From positions 1-64,000 of the forward strand of contig NZ_NIOF01000011.1 of NCBI RefSeq assembly GCF_002205645.1: a stretch of 64,000 nt of DNA, read 5' to 3'. A program made the position numbers and the translations under genes. This DNA is from Roseateles aquatilis. Its GTDB lineage: Bacteria > Pseudomonadota > Gammaproteobacteria > Burkholderiales > Burkholderiaceae_C. The notes under the pieces are model-generated. The model had not been told where the DNA came from and made no database searches. It saw nothing but the letters and a program-made list of their open reading frames with translations. Shown piece after piece: positions 34,233 through 42,725 of this stretch. Each line of letters starts with the position of its first letter. The first letter of the stretch is position 1.

Positions 34233-35869
34233 GGACCGACGGCGCGCGCGAAGGCCTGCGCCAGGCGATGGCCTGGCTCCACACCTGGACCGGGCTGGTG
34301 CTGGGCTGGGTGCTGTTCGCGATCTTCCTGGCCGGCACACTGGCCTTCTTCAAGCAGGAGCTCAACCTGTGGAGCCGGCCCGAGCTGCACGCATTGCCGG
34401 CGGCCGGGCCGCTGACGGCGGAGCAGCTCGCGCGCGTCGAGACGACGATGCGGACACTCGCGCCGGGCGCGGCCAGTTGGCACTTCACCGCGCAGGACGA
34501 GCGCCGTCCGCTGGCGTCGGTCTTCTACCGCGACGCCCCCGCGAAGAAAGGCCAGCGCGCGCGCTTCGAGCAGCGTTGGCTGGATCCCGTCTCCGGCGAG
34601 GCGGTGAAGGCGCGCACCACCTTCGGCGCGGGCGAGTACTTCTATCGCTTCCACTTCGAGCTGCGCTCGGCCCAGCAGAGCCAGTGGATCCTGGAAGGAC
34701 GCTGGGCCGTCGGCCTGGCGACGCTGCTGATGCTGGTCGCGCTGCTGAGCGGCATCGTTACGCACCGGCGCATCTTCAAGGACTTCTTCACCTTCCGCCC
34801 GAAGGCCAAGGCCGCGCAGCGCGCCTGGCTGGACGCGCACAACCTGTGCGGCGTGCTGGCGCTGCCGTTCTACCTGGTCGTGACCTTCAGCGGCCTGATG
34901 ACGATGCACAGCCTGTACCTGCCAGGCGGCATCGCCGCGGCCTATGGGGACCAGTCGTCCGCCTACTTCGGCGAGCTGAGCGGGGACCCCACGCCTCGCG
35001 CCCGCCAACGTGGCGGCGAGGCAGCGGCGGCCCCGCCGCTGCCCACCATCGGCGCCGCCGGCTGGGCGTCGCTGTTGAGGGACTTCCACCGGCGCCTGCC
35101 GAATGGTCGCGTGGAAGGCATCGGCCTGCAGCGCGAAGGCGAGCGCGCGGTGGTGGAGATCGGCCCGCACGACGGCGACCGCTTGCAGTACCGCGGACCG
35201 CGCCTGGTCTACGACGCGCAGACGCTGACGCTGACGCTGATCCGCAAGTCCGACACCGATCGGCCGGCCGCAAAAACCTACGGCGTGCTCTACGGCCTGC
35301 ACGTGGCGCGTTTTGCGGACCTGCCGATGCGCTTCATCCTGGCGGGCCTGGGCCTGCTGGGCACCGCGATGATCGCCACCGGCCTGGTGCTGTGGAGCGT
35401 CAAGCGGCGCGCCGATGCCGAGCGCCGCAAGGTCGCGGTCGGCGCGGGACACAAGCTGGTCGACGCGCTGAACATCGGCGCGATCGCGGGCCTGCCGATC
35501 GCGATGGCGGCGTTCTGCCACGCCACGCGCTGGCTGCCGCTGGACATGGCGCAGCGGCAGGATGCGGAGATCAAGGTCTTCTACGGCGTGCTCGCGCTGG
35601 GCTTCCTGGCGGCGGCGCTGGGCGCGCGCTGGCGGCATCTGTTCGTGGCGGGCGCGATCGCGTGGGCGATGCTGCCGGTGATGGACGTGGTCGGCGGATG
35701 GCCGTTCTGGCGGGCGATGGAGACGGTACAGGCGGTCAATGCCGGCTTCATCGGCATCGCCGCGCTGCTGGCGGTGCTGGCGTGGAAATGCGGTCGGCGG
35801 CGCCAGCCGCCTGCGTTTGCCGCCAAGGTGCCTGGGCCCGCGGCCGTCGTGTCGGGGAAGGGGGCGTGA
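34229..35869 (+). CDS. PepSY-associated transmembrane protein (ferric-siderophore reductase-like)
   Basis: 546-residue inner-membrane protein. The N-terminal HTWTGLVLGWVLFAIFLAGTL helix with its His is typical of PepSY_TM proteins; further helices lie at about 170-190, 215-235, 370-390 and 425-510. Histidines in helices (HRR, DAHN, LHVARF) could bind haem. Family members of this kind sit with siderophore receptors and are thought to reduce iron in the periplasm; this is inference here. The start at 34229 uses the ATGA overlap with DUF3649; an ATG two codons earlier sits directly on the ribosome site. Confidence 0.85.
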   Translation: MRTDGAREGLRQAMAWLHTWTGLVLGWVLFAIFLAGTLAFFKQELNLWSRPELHALPAAGPLTAEQLARVETTMRTLAPGAASWHFTAQDERRPLASVFYRDAPAKKGQRARFEQRWLDPVSGEAVKARTTFGAGEYFYRFHFELRSAQQSQWILEGRWAVGLATLLMLVALLSGIVTHRRIFKDFFTFRPKAKAAQRAWLDAHNLCGVLALPFYLVVTFSGLMTMHSLYLPGGIAAAYGDQSSAYFGELSGDPTPRARQRGGEAAAAPPLPTIGAAGWASLLRDFHRRLPNGRVEGIGLQREGERAVVEIGPHDGDRLQYRGPRLVYDAQTLTLTLIRKSDTDRPAAKTYGVLYGLHVARFADLPMRFILAGLGLLGTAMIATGLVLWSVKRRADAERRKVAVGAGHKLVDALNIGAIAGLPIAMAAFCHATRWLPLDMAQRQDAEIKVFYGVLALGFLAAALGARWRHLFVAGAIAWAMLPVMDVVGGWPFWRAMETVQAVNAGFIGIAALLAVLAWKCGRRRQPPAFAAKVPGPAAVVSGKGA

Positions 35870-36213
35870 TGGACTTGTTGCATCCGATGCTGTGCTCGTT
35901 CGCGGCCTTCGCCGCGCTGTGTCTGGCGATGGAGCGTCATCACGAGGACGCGCTCGACGAGGCGCCCAGCGCGCGGCGCGTGCGGCGATTGAGGACCGTC
36001 GCGGTCGTGGCGTTCATCGCGTCGTGGTGGACGGTGATCCCGCGGACGGATGTCGGGATCGCGTGGGTGATGTGGACCGTGCAGCTCACCGCCGGAGCGA
36101 CTGCCGTGGTGGCGTTGGCGACGTGGTGGCCGAGGCGCTTGCCCGCGGCGGCGATCGCGGTCGGGGCGGCGGGGGTGATGCTGTTGCCGCTCACCGGCAT
36201 CGGCGGGCGGTGA
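35869..36213 (+). CDS. DUF3325 membrane protein
   Basis: 114 residues with three or four membrane helices. Begins LHPMLCSFAAFAALCLAMERHH, typical of DUF3325, which is the usual last gene of receptor/DUF3649/PepSY operons. Its ATG overlaps the PepSY stop by one base (TGATG). The function is unknown; a role with the PepSY protein in iron release is an inference from context. Confidence 0.83.
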   Translation: MDLLHPMLCSFAAFAALCLAMERHHEDALDEAPSARRVRRLRTVAVVAFIASWWTVIPRTDVGIAWVMWTVQLTAGATAVVALATWWPRRLPAAAIAVGAAGVMLLPLTGIGGR

Positions 36214-36326
36214 GGCCTACAAGAAGCAATGTGACGAGCGGGCGTTGCGCTGTCGTGGATCCGACGCACGCCGCCGACCGGGGGCGGTGGCCGCGCGCGT
36301 CGCTCGGCATTGCGCCGCGCCTCGGT

Positions 36327-36944
36327 TCAGTCGAAGGACACGGTCTTCACGATCGCGGCCATGTCCGCCTCCACGGCCGCGTCGCCGGTGCCGTAGCTGC
36401 CTCCAAGCACCACGTAGTGGTCCTTTCGCGGAATCGCCCAAAACTCCGCGGTCGTCGGGAATCGGAATCCTGTCGTGGACACATTGACGTAGTTGAGCTT
36501 GATATAGCCCGCCTTCTGCCCCTTGAGCGACAGGTCGAGCGGGCCCTTCTCGACTTGCATGTCCTTGAAGTTGGCCTTCAGCATGTTTGCCATCGCTTCG
36601 ACGATCGCCGCACCCGAGGCGTTGCTCGGCACCGAGCCATACGGCTTCACGTCGACTCGGAATGCCGGATTGAGACCCTGATGAGCGGCCGGGTACTTGG
36701 CCACCACTACCAGCGGTGCGCGCATGGCATCGCGCCAGCGCCTTTCCGCCTCAGGGTCGCTCGGCTTGAGCATCTTGGCAAGAGCAAGCGTCTCGTTGGA
36801 GGAGCGAATGTGCCAATCCTTCGGTTTGACGATGGAGACGCCCAGCGAGGCGCTTCCGAGTCGCTCTTCGCCAGCGTTCTGCGCGCCCGCCGTCGCGGCG
36901 AACGTCATCATCAGACCGACGATCACGCGGCGTTTTTCAATCAT
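36327..36944 (-). CDS. Secreted protein of unknown function
   Basis: 205 residues with a clear signal peptide (RRVIVGLMMTFAATAGAQNA). The mature part is soluble and mixed alpha/beta (SASLGVSIVKPKDWHI, AEFWAIPRKDHYVVLGGSYG), reminiscent of PsbP/DUF1795-like folds, but not assigned. ATG 36944 has GGGAG about 8 nt upstream. Codon use is less GC-biased than the neighbours, suggesting relatively recent acquisition or a fast-evolving gene. Downstream of the two GGDEF genes on the same strand but 122 nt away. Confidence 0.75.
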   Translation of the reverse strand: MIEKRRVIVGLMMTFAATAGAQNAGEERLGSASLGVSIVKPKDWHIRSSNETLALAKMLKPSDPEAERRWRDAMRAPLVVVAKYPAAHQGLNPAFRVDVKPYGSVPSNASGAAIVEAMANMLKANFKDMQVEKGPLDLSLKGQKAGYIKLNYVNVSTTGFRFPTTAEFWAIPRKDHYVVLGGSYGTGDAAVEADMAAIVKTVSFD

Positions 36945-37066
36945 GTTTGGTTCTCCCTCGCTCGGTGTTGCTGGATTCGTGCTGGATAGAAAGCGCCGGA
37001 TCTTATTCAATGGATGTGAAAAAACGCATCGTGGACAGAAGTGTCGTGCGGCGGGTCTGTGCCGCC

Positions 37067-38254
37067 TCAGGTCCGCCCAGCCGCCTCCTCCACCTCCACC
37101 GCCTGCACCACATTCCTCCCTTGCGCCTTCGCCCGGTAGAGCGCCTGATCCGCGCGCTTGAGCACCTCCGCGGCGCTGATGTCGCGCGCCGATGACTCCG
37201 CGATTCCGAAGCTCGCCGTCAACGCCCAGTCCTGCCCGTTCCATTCGAAGCGATGCGCCTCCAGCAGCGCCCGGATCCGCTCCGCGACCAGCGCCGCGCC
37301 CGCGATGCCGGTGTGGGGCAGCAGCACGCAGAATTCCTCCCCGCCCAGGCGTCCCAGCCGATCCGTCTCGCGCAGGCAAGGCTGCGCGACCATCACCAGC
37401 GTCTTCAACGCCGCGTCACCGGCCGCGTGGCCCAGCGTGTCGTTGAGTTGCTTGAAACGGTCCATGTCCAGCAGCACCAGCGCGTAGCCGTGGCCGCGCA
37501 TCTGGCGCGCGTGCTCCAGGTCCATCGCCTCGGCCAGCGCGCGGCGGTTGAACGCGTCGGTGAGCGGATCGCGCTCGGTGAGGCGGCGGATCTCCAGGAT
37601 CAACTTCATCAGCAGCAGGAAGGCTATCCAGCCGTTGATCAGCAGCGCCAGCACCAGCGAGGCCCACAGCCACGCGATGTTGAAGGTGCTGTCGACATCG
37701 ATGTCCGCTGTGCGGCCCGGCGCCAGCAGCGCTTCCACCGGTCGCGCCAGGATCAGCAGCCCGACCACGATCAGCGGCGACGCCAGCGCCAGCGAGGTGC
37801 GCGACCGCAGGCCGCGCACGCACAGCAGGCGCCCTGCGTCCAGCGCGGCATACAAGGCCATCGCGCCCATCGCGCCGTACAGCAGCGTCTTGTGCAGCAG
37901 CGATTGCTGGCCGGAGGCGAGCAGCGTCGTCGCCGCGCCGATGCCGATCACCGCGCTCAACACGACCACCCACGGTGCCGGCCGCTCGCCGATCAGCGGT
38001 ACCGCCAGCCGGATCAGCCCGATCGCCGCCAGCGACAGCACGTCGGACCACCAGTAGTGCCCGGGCAATGTCAGCCCGAGCGCGCCGTGCAGCAGGAAGG
38101 ACGCGGCGAGCAACGCGTTCGCGCCGGCCAGGCAGGCGCAGGCCCAGGGGGACTCCCGCAGCCCGGCGGCGATCATGAGCCAGACCACCGCGGCGCTGGT
38201 GAACACCGTCACCAGCGCCGCGATCATCGAGACGGGGTCGGTGGCGTCGATCAT
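37067..38254 (-). CDS. Membrane-bound diguanylate cyclase (GGDEF)
   Basis: 395 residues. About seven membrane helices in the first 200 residues (SMIAALVTVFTSAAVVWLMIA onward) form an uncharacterised sensor, followed by GGDEF: DPLTDAFNRRALAE, LLDMDRFKQLNDTLGHAAGD and the intact active site RLGGEEFCVLL. It should make c-di-GMP at the inner membrane. Its ATG overlaps the stop of the upstream GGDEF gene by 4 nt (ATGA), so the pair is co-translated and may form a heterodimer. Confidence 0.9.
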   Translation of the reverse strand: MIDATDPVSMIAALVTVFTSAAVVWLMIAAGLRESPWACACLAGANALLAASFLLHGALGLTLPGHYWWSDVLSLAAIGLIRLAVPLIGERPAPWVVVLSAVIGIGAATTLLASGQQSLLHKTLLYGAMGAMALYAALDAGRLLCVRGLRSRTSLALASPLIVVGLLILARPVEALLAPGRTADIDVDSTFNIAWLWASLVLALLINGWIAFLLLMKLILEIRRLTERDPLTDAFNRRALAEAMDLEHARQMRGHGYALVLLDMDRFKQLNDTLGHAAGDAALKTLVMVAQPCLRETDRLGRLGGEEFCVLLPHTGIAGAALVAERIRALLEAHRFEWNGQDWALTASFGIAESSARDISAAEVLKRADQALYRAKAQGRNVVQAVEVEEAAGRT

Positions 38255-39402
38255 GCGTGCGGCTCCACGTCCTCGGCGCTGCGCAGCACGCGATTGCGCC
38301 CCCGTGCCTTGGCCGCGTACATCGCGGCATCGGCGCGGGCCAGCGCCGCGCGGCCGTGGGGATCGTCGCGCCGCATCAACGTCACGCCGAAGCTGGCGCT
38401 GATCGGCCACACCTTGTCGCCCCAGTCCAGCGGCTGGTCCTGCAACAAGCGCCGCAGCCGCTCCGCGACCAGCATGGCGCCGTCCAGGGGGGTGTCGGGC
38501 AGCAGTAAGGCGAACTCCTCGCCGCCGAGCCGGCCGAAGCCGTCCGTGTCGCGCAGCGTCTCGCCCAGCACGCGGGCCAGGTGCTGCAGCGCGGCGTCGC
38601 CGCCGGCGTGGCCGAGCTCGTCGTTGATGCGCTTGAAGTGATCGACGTCCAGCACCAGCACCGCGTGGCGCCGTCCGCGATCGACCTGCGCCTGCAGGCG
38701 GGACAGGAGCTCCTCGACAGCGCGACGATTCAACAGACCGGTCAGCGCGTCGCGGCGCGTCAGATGGCGCACGCGGGCGATCAGCCGCTGCATGACGAGG
38801 GCCACCAGGCCGGTGGCGATCGCCAGATCCACCGCCAGCCGCAACAGCACCAGCGGCGCGTTGTTGGCGAGGCCCTTCAGTCCGAGGCTCGGCGGCAACC
38901 ATCCGAGCAGCCCACCCGCTCGCCACAGGCAGCCGGCGGCCAGCACGAGATAGGGCAGCACGACCACGCCGGTGAGCCCGATCCGGAAGCCGGCGCCGAG
39001 GGCGATGTCCCACGCGGCCATCAGGGCCAGCAGCGCACCGCAGGCGTTGGCGACGACGCGCGCGCCGTTCAGGTCCGGCAGGACGACGGCGGTGGCCGCG
39101 AGCGCGACCAGCACGATCGCCACCAGGTCCCACGCGGCGTACCGCACGCGCATCAGGCCGCGCACCCCGGCGGTCAACAGGCCGGCGGCCACGATCGTCA
39201 GCGGCAACGCCATCGGCCCCTCCATCGCGGGCGGGATCAGCGGCCACCACGCCAGCGCCAGCAGGCCGTGATACGCCGAGATCCGACGCGACGCGCGCGG
39301 CGCGATCCGCAGCACCTGACCCAGCAGCAGCCAGACCACGCAGGCGACGGCATCGAACACGGCGATCACCATCAGCAGGGTGGCGGCGTCGAGGGACGGC
39401 AT
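38251..39402 (-). CDS. Membrane-bound diguanylate cyclase (GGDEF)
   Basis: 383 residues, same architecture as the following gene: an N-terminal multi-helix membrane domain (about 1-205) and a GGDEF domain with DALTGLLNRRAVEE, VLDVDHFKRINDELGHAGGD and intact FGRLGGEEFALLL. The two genes look like a tandem duplication that has diverged in the sensor. Several in-frame starts exist (39402, 39411, 39414 and a TTG at 39438); 39402 (MPSLDAATLL) is chosen as the one that begins the first helix. Divergent from the SDR gene across 44 nt. Confidence 0.88.
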   Translation of the reverse strand: MPSLDAATLLMVIAVFDAVACVVWLLLGQVLRIAPRASRRISAYHGLLALAWWPLIPPAMEGPMALPLTIVAAGLLTAGVRGLMRVRYAAWDLVAIVLVALAATAVVLPDLNGARVVANACGALLALMAAWDIALGAGFRIGLTGVVVLPYLVLAAGCLWRAGGLLGWLPPSLGLKGLANNAPLVLLRLAVDLAIATGLVALVMQRLIARVRHLTRRDALTGLLNRRAVEELLSRLQAQVDRGRRHAVLVLDVDHFKRINDELGHAGGDAALQHLARVLGETLRDTDGFGRLGGEEFALLLPDTPLDGAMLVAERLRRLLQDQPLDWGDKVWPISASFGVTLMRRDDPHGRAALARADAAMYAAKARGRNRVLRSAEDVEPHA

Positions 39403-39446
39403 GCGGACCATCATCGCAAAGGGCCCGCGAGCGCACAATCGCGCGC

Positions 39447-40358
39447 ATGACCGCCGATGTCCCCGCTTCGCAGGCGGCGCGTGCCGCCGCGCCGTCCGCC
39501 CAGTCGTCCGTCGAAAGGGCCGCCGATCGTGCCTCCGGCGCTCCCGCCGGGCTGGTCGACGGCGACGAGACGCTGCGCGCGGTGCGGGGGCTCGCGCCGC
39601 TGTCCCCGGTCACGCTGATCACCGGCGCGGGGCGCGGCATCGGTGCCGCGACGGCGTTGCTGCTCGCGGAGCGCGGGCACGACGTGGCGCTCAACTACCG
39701 GCAGGACGCGGGCGCCGCCGAGGCGATCGCGGCCAGTGTCCGGGCCATGGGACGGCGCGCGATGACGGTCCGCGCCGATGTCGCCGACCCCGAGCAGGTC
39801 GCGGCGATGTTCGTCGCCGTCGACGAGGGGCTGGGTCGGGTCACGGGATTGGTGAACAACGCGGGCGTCGTCGCGCCGTCGGCCTCGCTGGCCGACCTGT
39901 CGCCGGACCGGATCCGGCGTGTCTTCGACGTCAACGTCTTCGGCCTGATCTACTGCACGCAGCAGGCCGCCGCGCGCATGAGCACCGCCAGCGGCGGTCG
40001 CGGCGGGGCGATCGTGAACCTGTCGTCGCGGGCGGCGCGGCGCGGATCGCCGAACGTGTATTCGGACTACGCCGCCAGCAAGGGCGCGGTGGACACGCTG
40101 ACGCTGAGCCTGGGGCATGAGCTGATCGGGCTGGGGATCCGGGTCAACGGCGTGCGGCCCGGCATCATCGAGACCGACATCCACGCCGACAGCGTGCCGG
40201 CAGATCAGCTGCGGGCGCGTCTGGGCGAGGCGGCAAAGGGCATTCCCATCGGCCGGCTGGGCCGCGCCGAGGAGATCGCGGAGGCGATCGCCTGGCTGAT
40301 GTCTGACGCCGCCAGCTATACCGTCGGCGCGACGCTGGACGTGGGCGGCGGGCGCTGA
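39447..40358 (+). CDS. Short-chain dehydrogenase/reductase
   Basis: 303 residues, classical SDR. Coenzyme motif TLITGAGRGIGAATALLL, structural NNAG, catalytic Ser in VNLSSRAARRG and the YSDYAASKG Tyr/Lys pair. C-terminal RPGIIETDIHAD and GATLDVGGGR are typical of glucose-1-dehydrogenase or FabG-like NAD(P)-dependent enzymes. It has an unusual Ala-rich N-terminal extension of about 54 residues before the Rossmann fold, so a later start is possible. CACAAT at 39434-39439 lies 7 nt before the ATG, suggesting a leaderless transcript from 39447. Substrate unknown. Confidence 0.87.
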   Translation: MTADVPASQAARAAAPSAQSSVERAADRASGAPAGLVDGDETLRAVRGLAPLSPVTLITGAGRGIGAATALLLAERGHDVALNYRQDAGAAEAIAASVRAMGRRAMTVRADVADPEQVAAMFVAVDEGLGRVTGLVNNAGVVAPSASLADLSPDRIRRVFDVNVFGLIYCTQQAAARMSTASGGRGGAIVNLSSRAARRGSPNVYSDYAASKGAVDTLTLSLGHELIGLGIRVNGVRPGIIETDIHADSVPADQLRARLGEAAKGIPIGRLGRAEEIAEAIAWLMSDAASYTVGATLDVGGGR

Positions 40359-40431
40359 GGCGAGCCGCGGGGCGACTGGCGCGGGACCAAGCGCGGGATG
40401 AGGCGCCGCGCCGGGCGGTGGGTCGCGGTGC

Positions 40432-41766
40432 TCAGCGCCGCTCGACCAGCACCGGCGTCAGCGCCATCGCGGTACGCACGCGTTCGGCGGCGGCGCGGGC
40501 GTCCTCGCGGCTGCTGAACGGACCGGCCTGCAGGCGGTGCAGGTTCTTGTCCTTGAAGATGGTCAGCATCGGCGCCAGCGATTCCATGCTGCGCATGAAC
40601 TGCTCGCGCAGCGACTCCGCGCCCTCCAGTCGCGAGAACGCGCCGAACTGCAGCCAGTAGCCGGATGCGGCGGCGATCTTCATCGGGGGCACCGGCGCGC
40701 GCGGGTCCGTGGCAGCGATCGCGCCGGCGGTCGCCGTGGCGACGGCGTCGGCGCGCGATTGACCGGCCGGCGGCAGGTCGCTGCCGGGCGGCAGCGCGGT
40801 GACGGGGATCGGGACCAGGCCGGAGGAGGCGACCGCCGCGGAGGGCGTCGATGACGACGGCGATGTCGCTGCCGTCGATGTCGATGTCGATGTCGATGTC
40901 GATGCGATCGGGGGCGCCGCCGAGGCCGGCGAAGCGGTGAACGTGGGGGAGGCCGCCGACGGCGGGATGGGCGATGCGGCCGGCGGCGTCGTGGCCCGCG
41001 CGGTGCGGGCGGGCACCGGCACCGGCACCGGCACCGGCACGACCGGGGTGATCGGCGGCCGCAGCTGCGCCGTCGTGGTCAGGTCTGGCGCGCCGCTGGG
41101 CGAGGCGGCCGCGTAGACCGGCGTGTCGGGCGGAACCTTTGGATCCGGGGACAGCGTGTCGCGGTCGCGCGTCCAGGCGCCGGTGCGGATGTCCTCGTAG
41201 GTGATGCGCTCGATCTCGACCGGGCTGACGCCGTGCAGCACGTCCAGCTTGAGGGCGGCGGTGTAGCTCAGGTCGATGATCCGGCCCTTGTGGAACGGGC
41301 CGCGATCGTTGATGCGGACGATGATCTCGCGGCCGTTCTTCGGGTTGCGCACGCGCGCGTAGCTCGGGATCGGCATGGTCGCGTGGGCGGCCGTCATCGC
41401 GTACATGTTGTAGACCTCGCCGCTGGAGGTCGGTTTGCCGTGGAACTTGCGGCCGTACCAGGAGGCCAGGCCCTTCTCGACGATCGCCTTGTCGTCGACC
41501 ACGGGCTCGTAGCGCTGGCCCAGGACTTCATAGGGCTTGTTGGGGCCGCCCTTGCGGATCGACTCCAGCCTGGGCATGGCGTCGGGGACGCGCTGCAGAT
41601 CGGGCGGGATGGTGGCCTCGGGGCCGTCCCGGTCGGGCCAGGAGGAGACCTTGGGACCGCCGGGAACGGGACGGCTGGGGGCGGGACCTCGACTGGCGCA
41701 GGCGGCCAGGATCAGGGCACACGTCAGGACGGCCAGGCGCTGGCCGGCGGGGCGGGCTTCAAACAT
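40432..41766 (-). CDS. rlpA: RlpA-like septal lytic transglycosylase lipoprotein with SPOR domain
   Basis: 444 residues. Lipoprotein signal with lipobox ILAACAS; a double-psi beta-barrel domain with GLASWYGRKFHGKPTSSGE and the catalytic-type Asp in RINDRGPFHKGRIIDLSY; a long Pro/Thr/Ser/Ala linker with VPVPVPVP and STSTSTST runs; and a C-terminal SPOR domain (YWLQFGAFSRLEGAESLREQ onward) that binds denuded peptidoglycan at the septum. RlpA cleaves naked glycan strands during daughter-cell separation. The linker runs are encoded by perfect hexanucleotide repeats that could change length. ATG 41766 with AGGG about 9 nt upstream. Confidence 0.92.
   Translation of the reverse strand: MFEARPAGQRLAVLTCALILAACASRGPAPSRPVPGGPKVSSWPDRDGPEATIPPDLQRVPDAMPRLESIRKGGPNKPYEVLGQRYEPVVDDKAIVEKGLASWYGRKFHGKPTSSGEVYNMYAMTAAHATMPIPSYARVRNPKNGREIIVRINDRGPFHKGRIIDLSYTAALKLDVLHGVSPVEIERITYEDIRTGAWTRDRDTLSPDPKVPPDTPVYAAASPSGAPDLTTTAQLRPPITPVVPVPVPVPVPARTARATTPPAASPIPPSAASPTFTASPASAAPPIASTSTSTSTSTAATSPSSSTPSAAVASSGLVPIPVTALPPGSDLPPAGQSRADAVATATAGAIAATDPRAPVPPMKIAAASGYWLQFGAFSRLEGAESLREQFMRSMESLAPMLTIFKDKNLHRLQAGPFSSREDARAAAERVRTAMALTPVLVERR
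40874..40903. repeat. (GTCGAT)5 microsatellite in rlpA
   Basis: Five perfect GTCGAT units on the plus strand encode the Ser-Thr run of the RlpA linker. In-frame length changes would only alter linker length. Confidence 0.9.
41012..41040. repeat. (GGCACC)n microsatellite in rlpA
   Basis: Nearly five GGCACC units on the plus strand encode the VPVPVP run of the RlpA linker. Confidence 0.9.
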
Positions 41767-41796
41767 GGGCGCAACCCTAGCAACGCGGCGCGGTTT

Positions 41797-41970
41797 TGCC
41801 AAGGGAAGGTCTGCACGGCGCCTCGCGGCTGACGCGGCCCCGATCCGGGATGCGCTGCAAGGCGCCGACCGCAGCCATCCGACGCCATGGCGAGGAGCTG
41901 CCGTGCCGCAGAGCGCCCGAAGCGGGGCTGCGGCGGCTGTGGGGCGCCATGCAGACCTTCCCAAGGGTAT
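41797..41970 (+). ncRNA. Long imperfect hairpin, candidate structured RNA
   Basis: Arms 41803-41849 and 41916-41962 can form 43 of 47 pairs as plus-strand RNA: 38 Watson-Crick and 5 G-U, with single mismatches at 41816, 41832, 41843 and 41845. After a 3-nt bulge four more pairs form (41853-41856 with 41912-41915), and weaker pairing continues inward to the palindrome CGCCATGGCG (41883-41892). All five wobble pairs are G-U on the plus strand and would be A-C mismatches on the minus strand, which suggests selection as a plus-strand RNA. It fills most of the 243-nt gap between rlpA and the FAH gene. Could be a regulatory leader, a small RNA or a palindromic mobile element. Confidence 0.6.
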
Positions 41971-42009
41971 GCTCCACGCTCGTTTTTCCGTCGTATCGAC
42001 CGCACCGCC

Positions 42010-42708
42010 ATGAGCACCTACATCTTCCCCCCAGCGCCCCAGGCCGCCGTGGCCGTGCGCGGCACCGACGCGCAGTACGCCGTCAGCCGGATCTTCTGCG
42101 TCGGCCGCAACTACGCCGCCCATGCGCGCGAGATGGGCAGCGACCCCGACCGCGAACCGCCGTTCTACTTCACCAAGCCGGCCAGCGCGCTGGCCCCGTC
42201 GGGCGGCACCATCCCCTACGCGCCCGGCACGAAGAACCTGCATTACGAGATGGAGCTGGTGGTGGCCATCGGCAAGCCGGTCTTCAAGGCCACGCCCGAG
42301 CAGGCCGCCGACGCCGTGTGGGGTTACGCCGCCGGGCTCGACATGACCCGCCGCGACCTGCAGAACGAGGCCAAGGCCATCGGCCGCCCGTGGGACCTGG
42401 GCAAGGGCTTCGAGCATTCGGCCGTGATCACCGCGCTGGTGTCGCGCGCCGAGCTGGGCGAGCTGTCCAAGGGCGCGATCACGCTGTCGGTCAACGGCGT
42501 CGAGAAGCAGCGCGGCGACCTGTCCGACATGATCTGGAGCATCCCCGAGCTGGTGGCCAACCTGTCCCAGTTCTATCACCTGGAGCCGGGCGACCTGATC
42601 TATACCGGCACGCCGGAAGGCGTCGGTCCGGTCAAGCCGGGCGACAAGATCGTCGGCGTGATCGAGGGCTTCGGCGAGCTGACCCTCACGATCGGCGACG
42701 CCGAGTAA
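42010..42708 (+). CDS. Fumarylacetoacetate hydrolase family protein
   Basis: 232 residues, a short single-domain FAH protein. FCVGRNYAAHAREMG and the metal-binding acidic pair in NLHYEMELVVAIGK are present, along with SQFYHLEPGDLIYTGTPEGV. This short type includes fumarylpyruvate hydrolase of the gentisate pathway and acylpyruvases or oxaloacetate-handling enzymes, so hydrolysis or decarboxylation of a 2,4-dioxo or related acid is likely; no pathway partner is adjacent to decide. No Shine-Dalgarno before ATG 42010. nadC follows after 17 nt, so the two probably share a transcript. Confidence 0.87.
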   Translation: MSTYIFPPAPQAAVAVRGTDAQYAVSRIFCVGRNYAAHAREMGSDPDREPPFYFTKPASALAPSGGTIPYAPGTKNLHYEMELVVAIGKPVFKATPEQAADAVWGYAAGLDMTRRDLQNEAKAIGRPWDLGKGFEHSAVITALVSRAELGELSKGAITLSVNGVEKQRGDLSDMIWSIPELVANLSQFYHLEPGDLIYTGTPEGVGPVKPGDKIVGVIEGFGELTLTIGDAE

Positions 42709-42725
42709 GCAGGACGGCGTCGGCG

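Noticed and set aside
41797-41970. 6S RNA as identity of the long hairpin
   Set aside because: Length is similar, but no central open bubble or conserved 6S sequence was seen and the usual neighbours (zapA, 5-formyl-THF cyclo-ligase) are absent.
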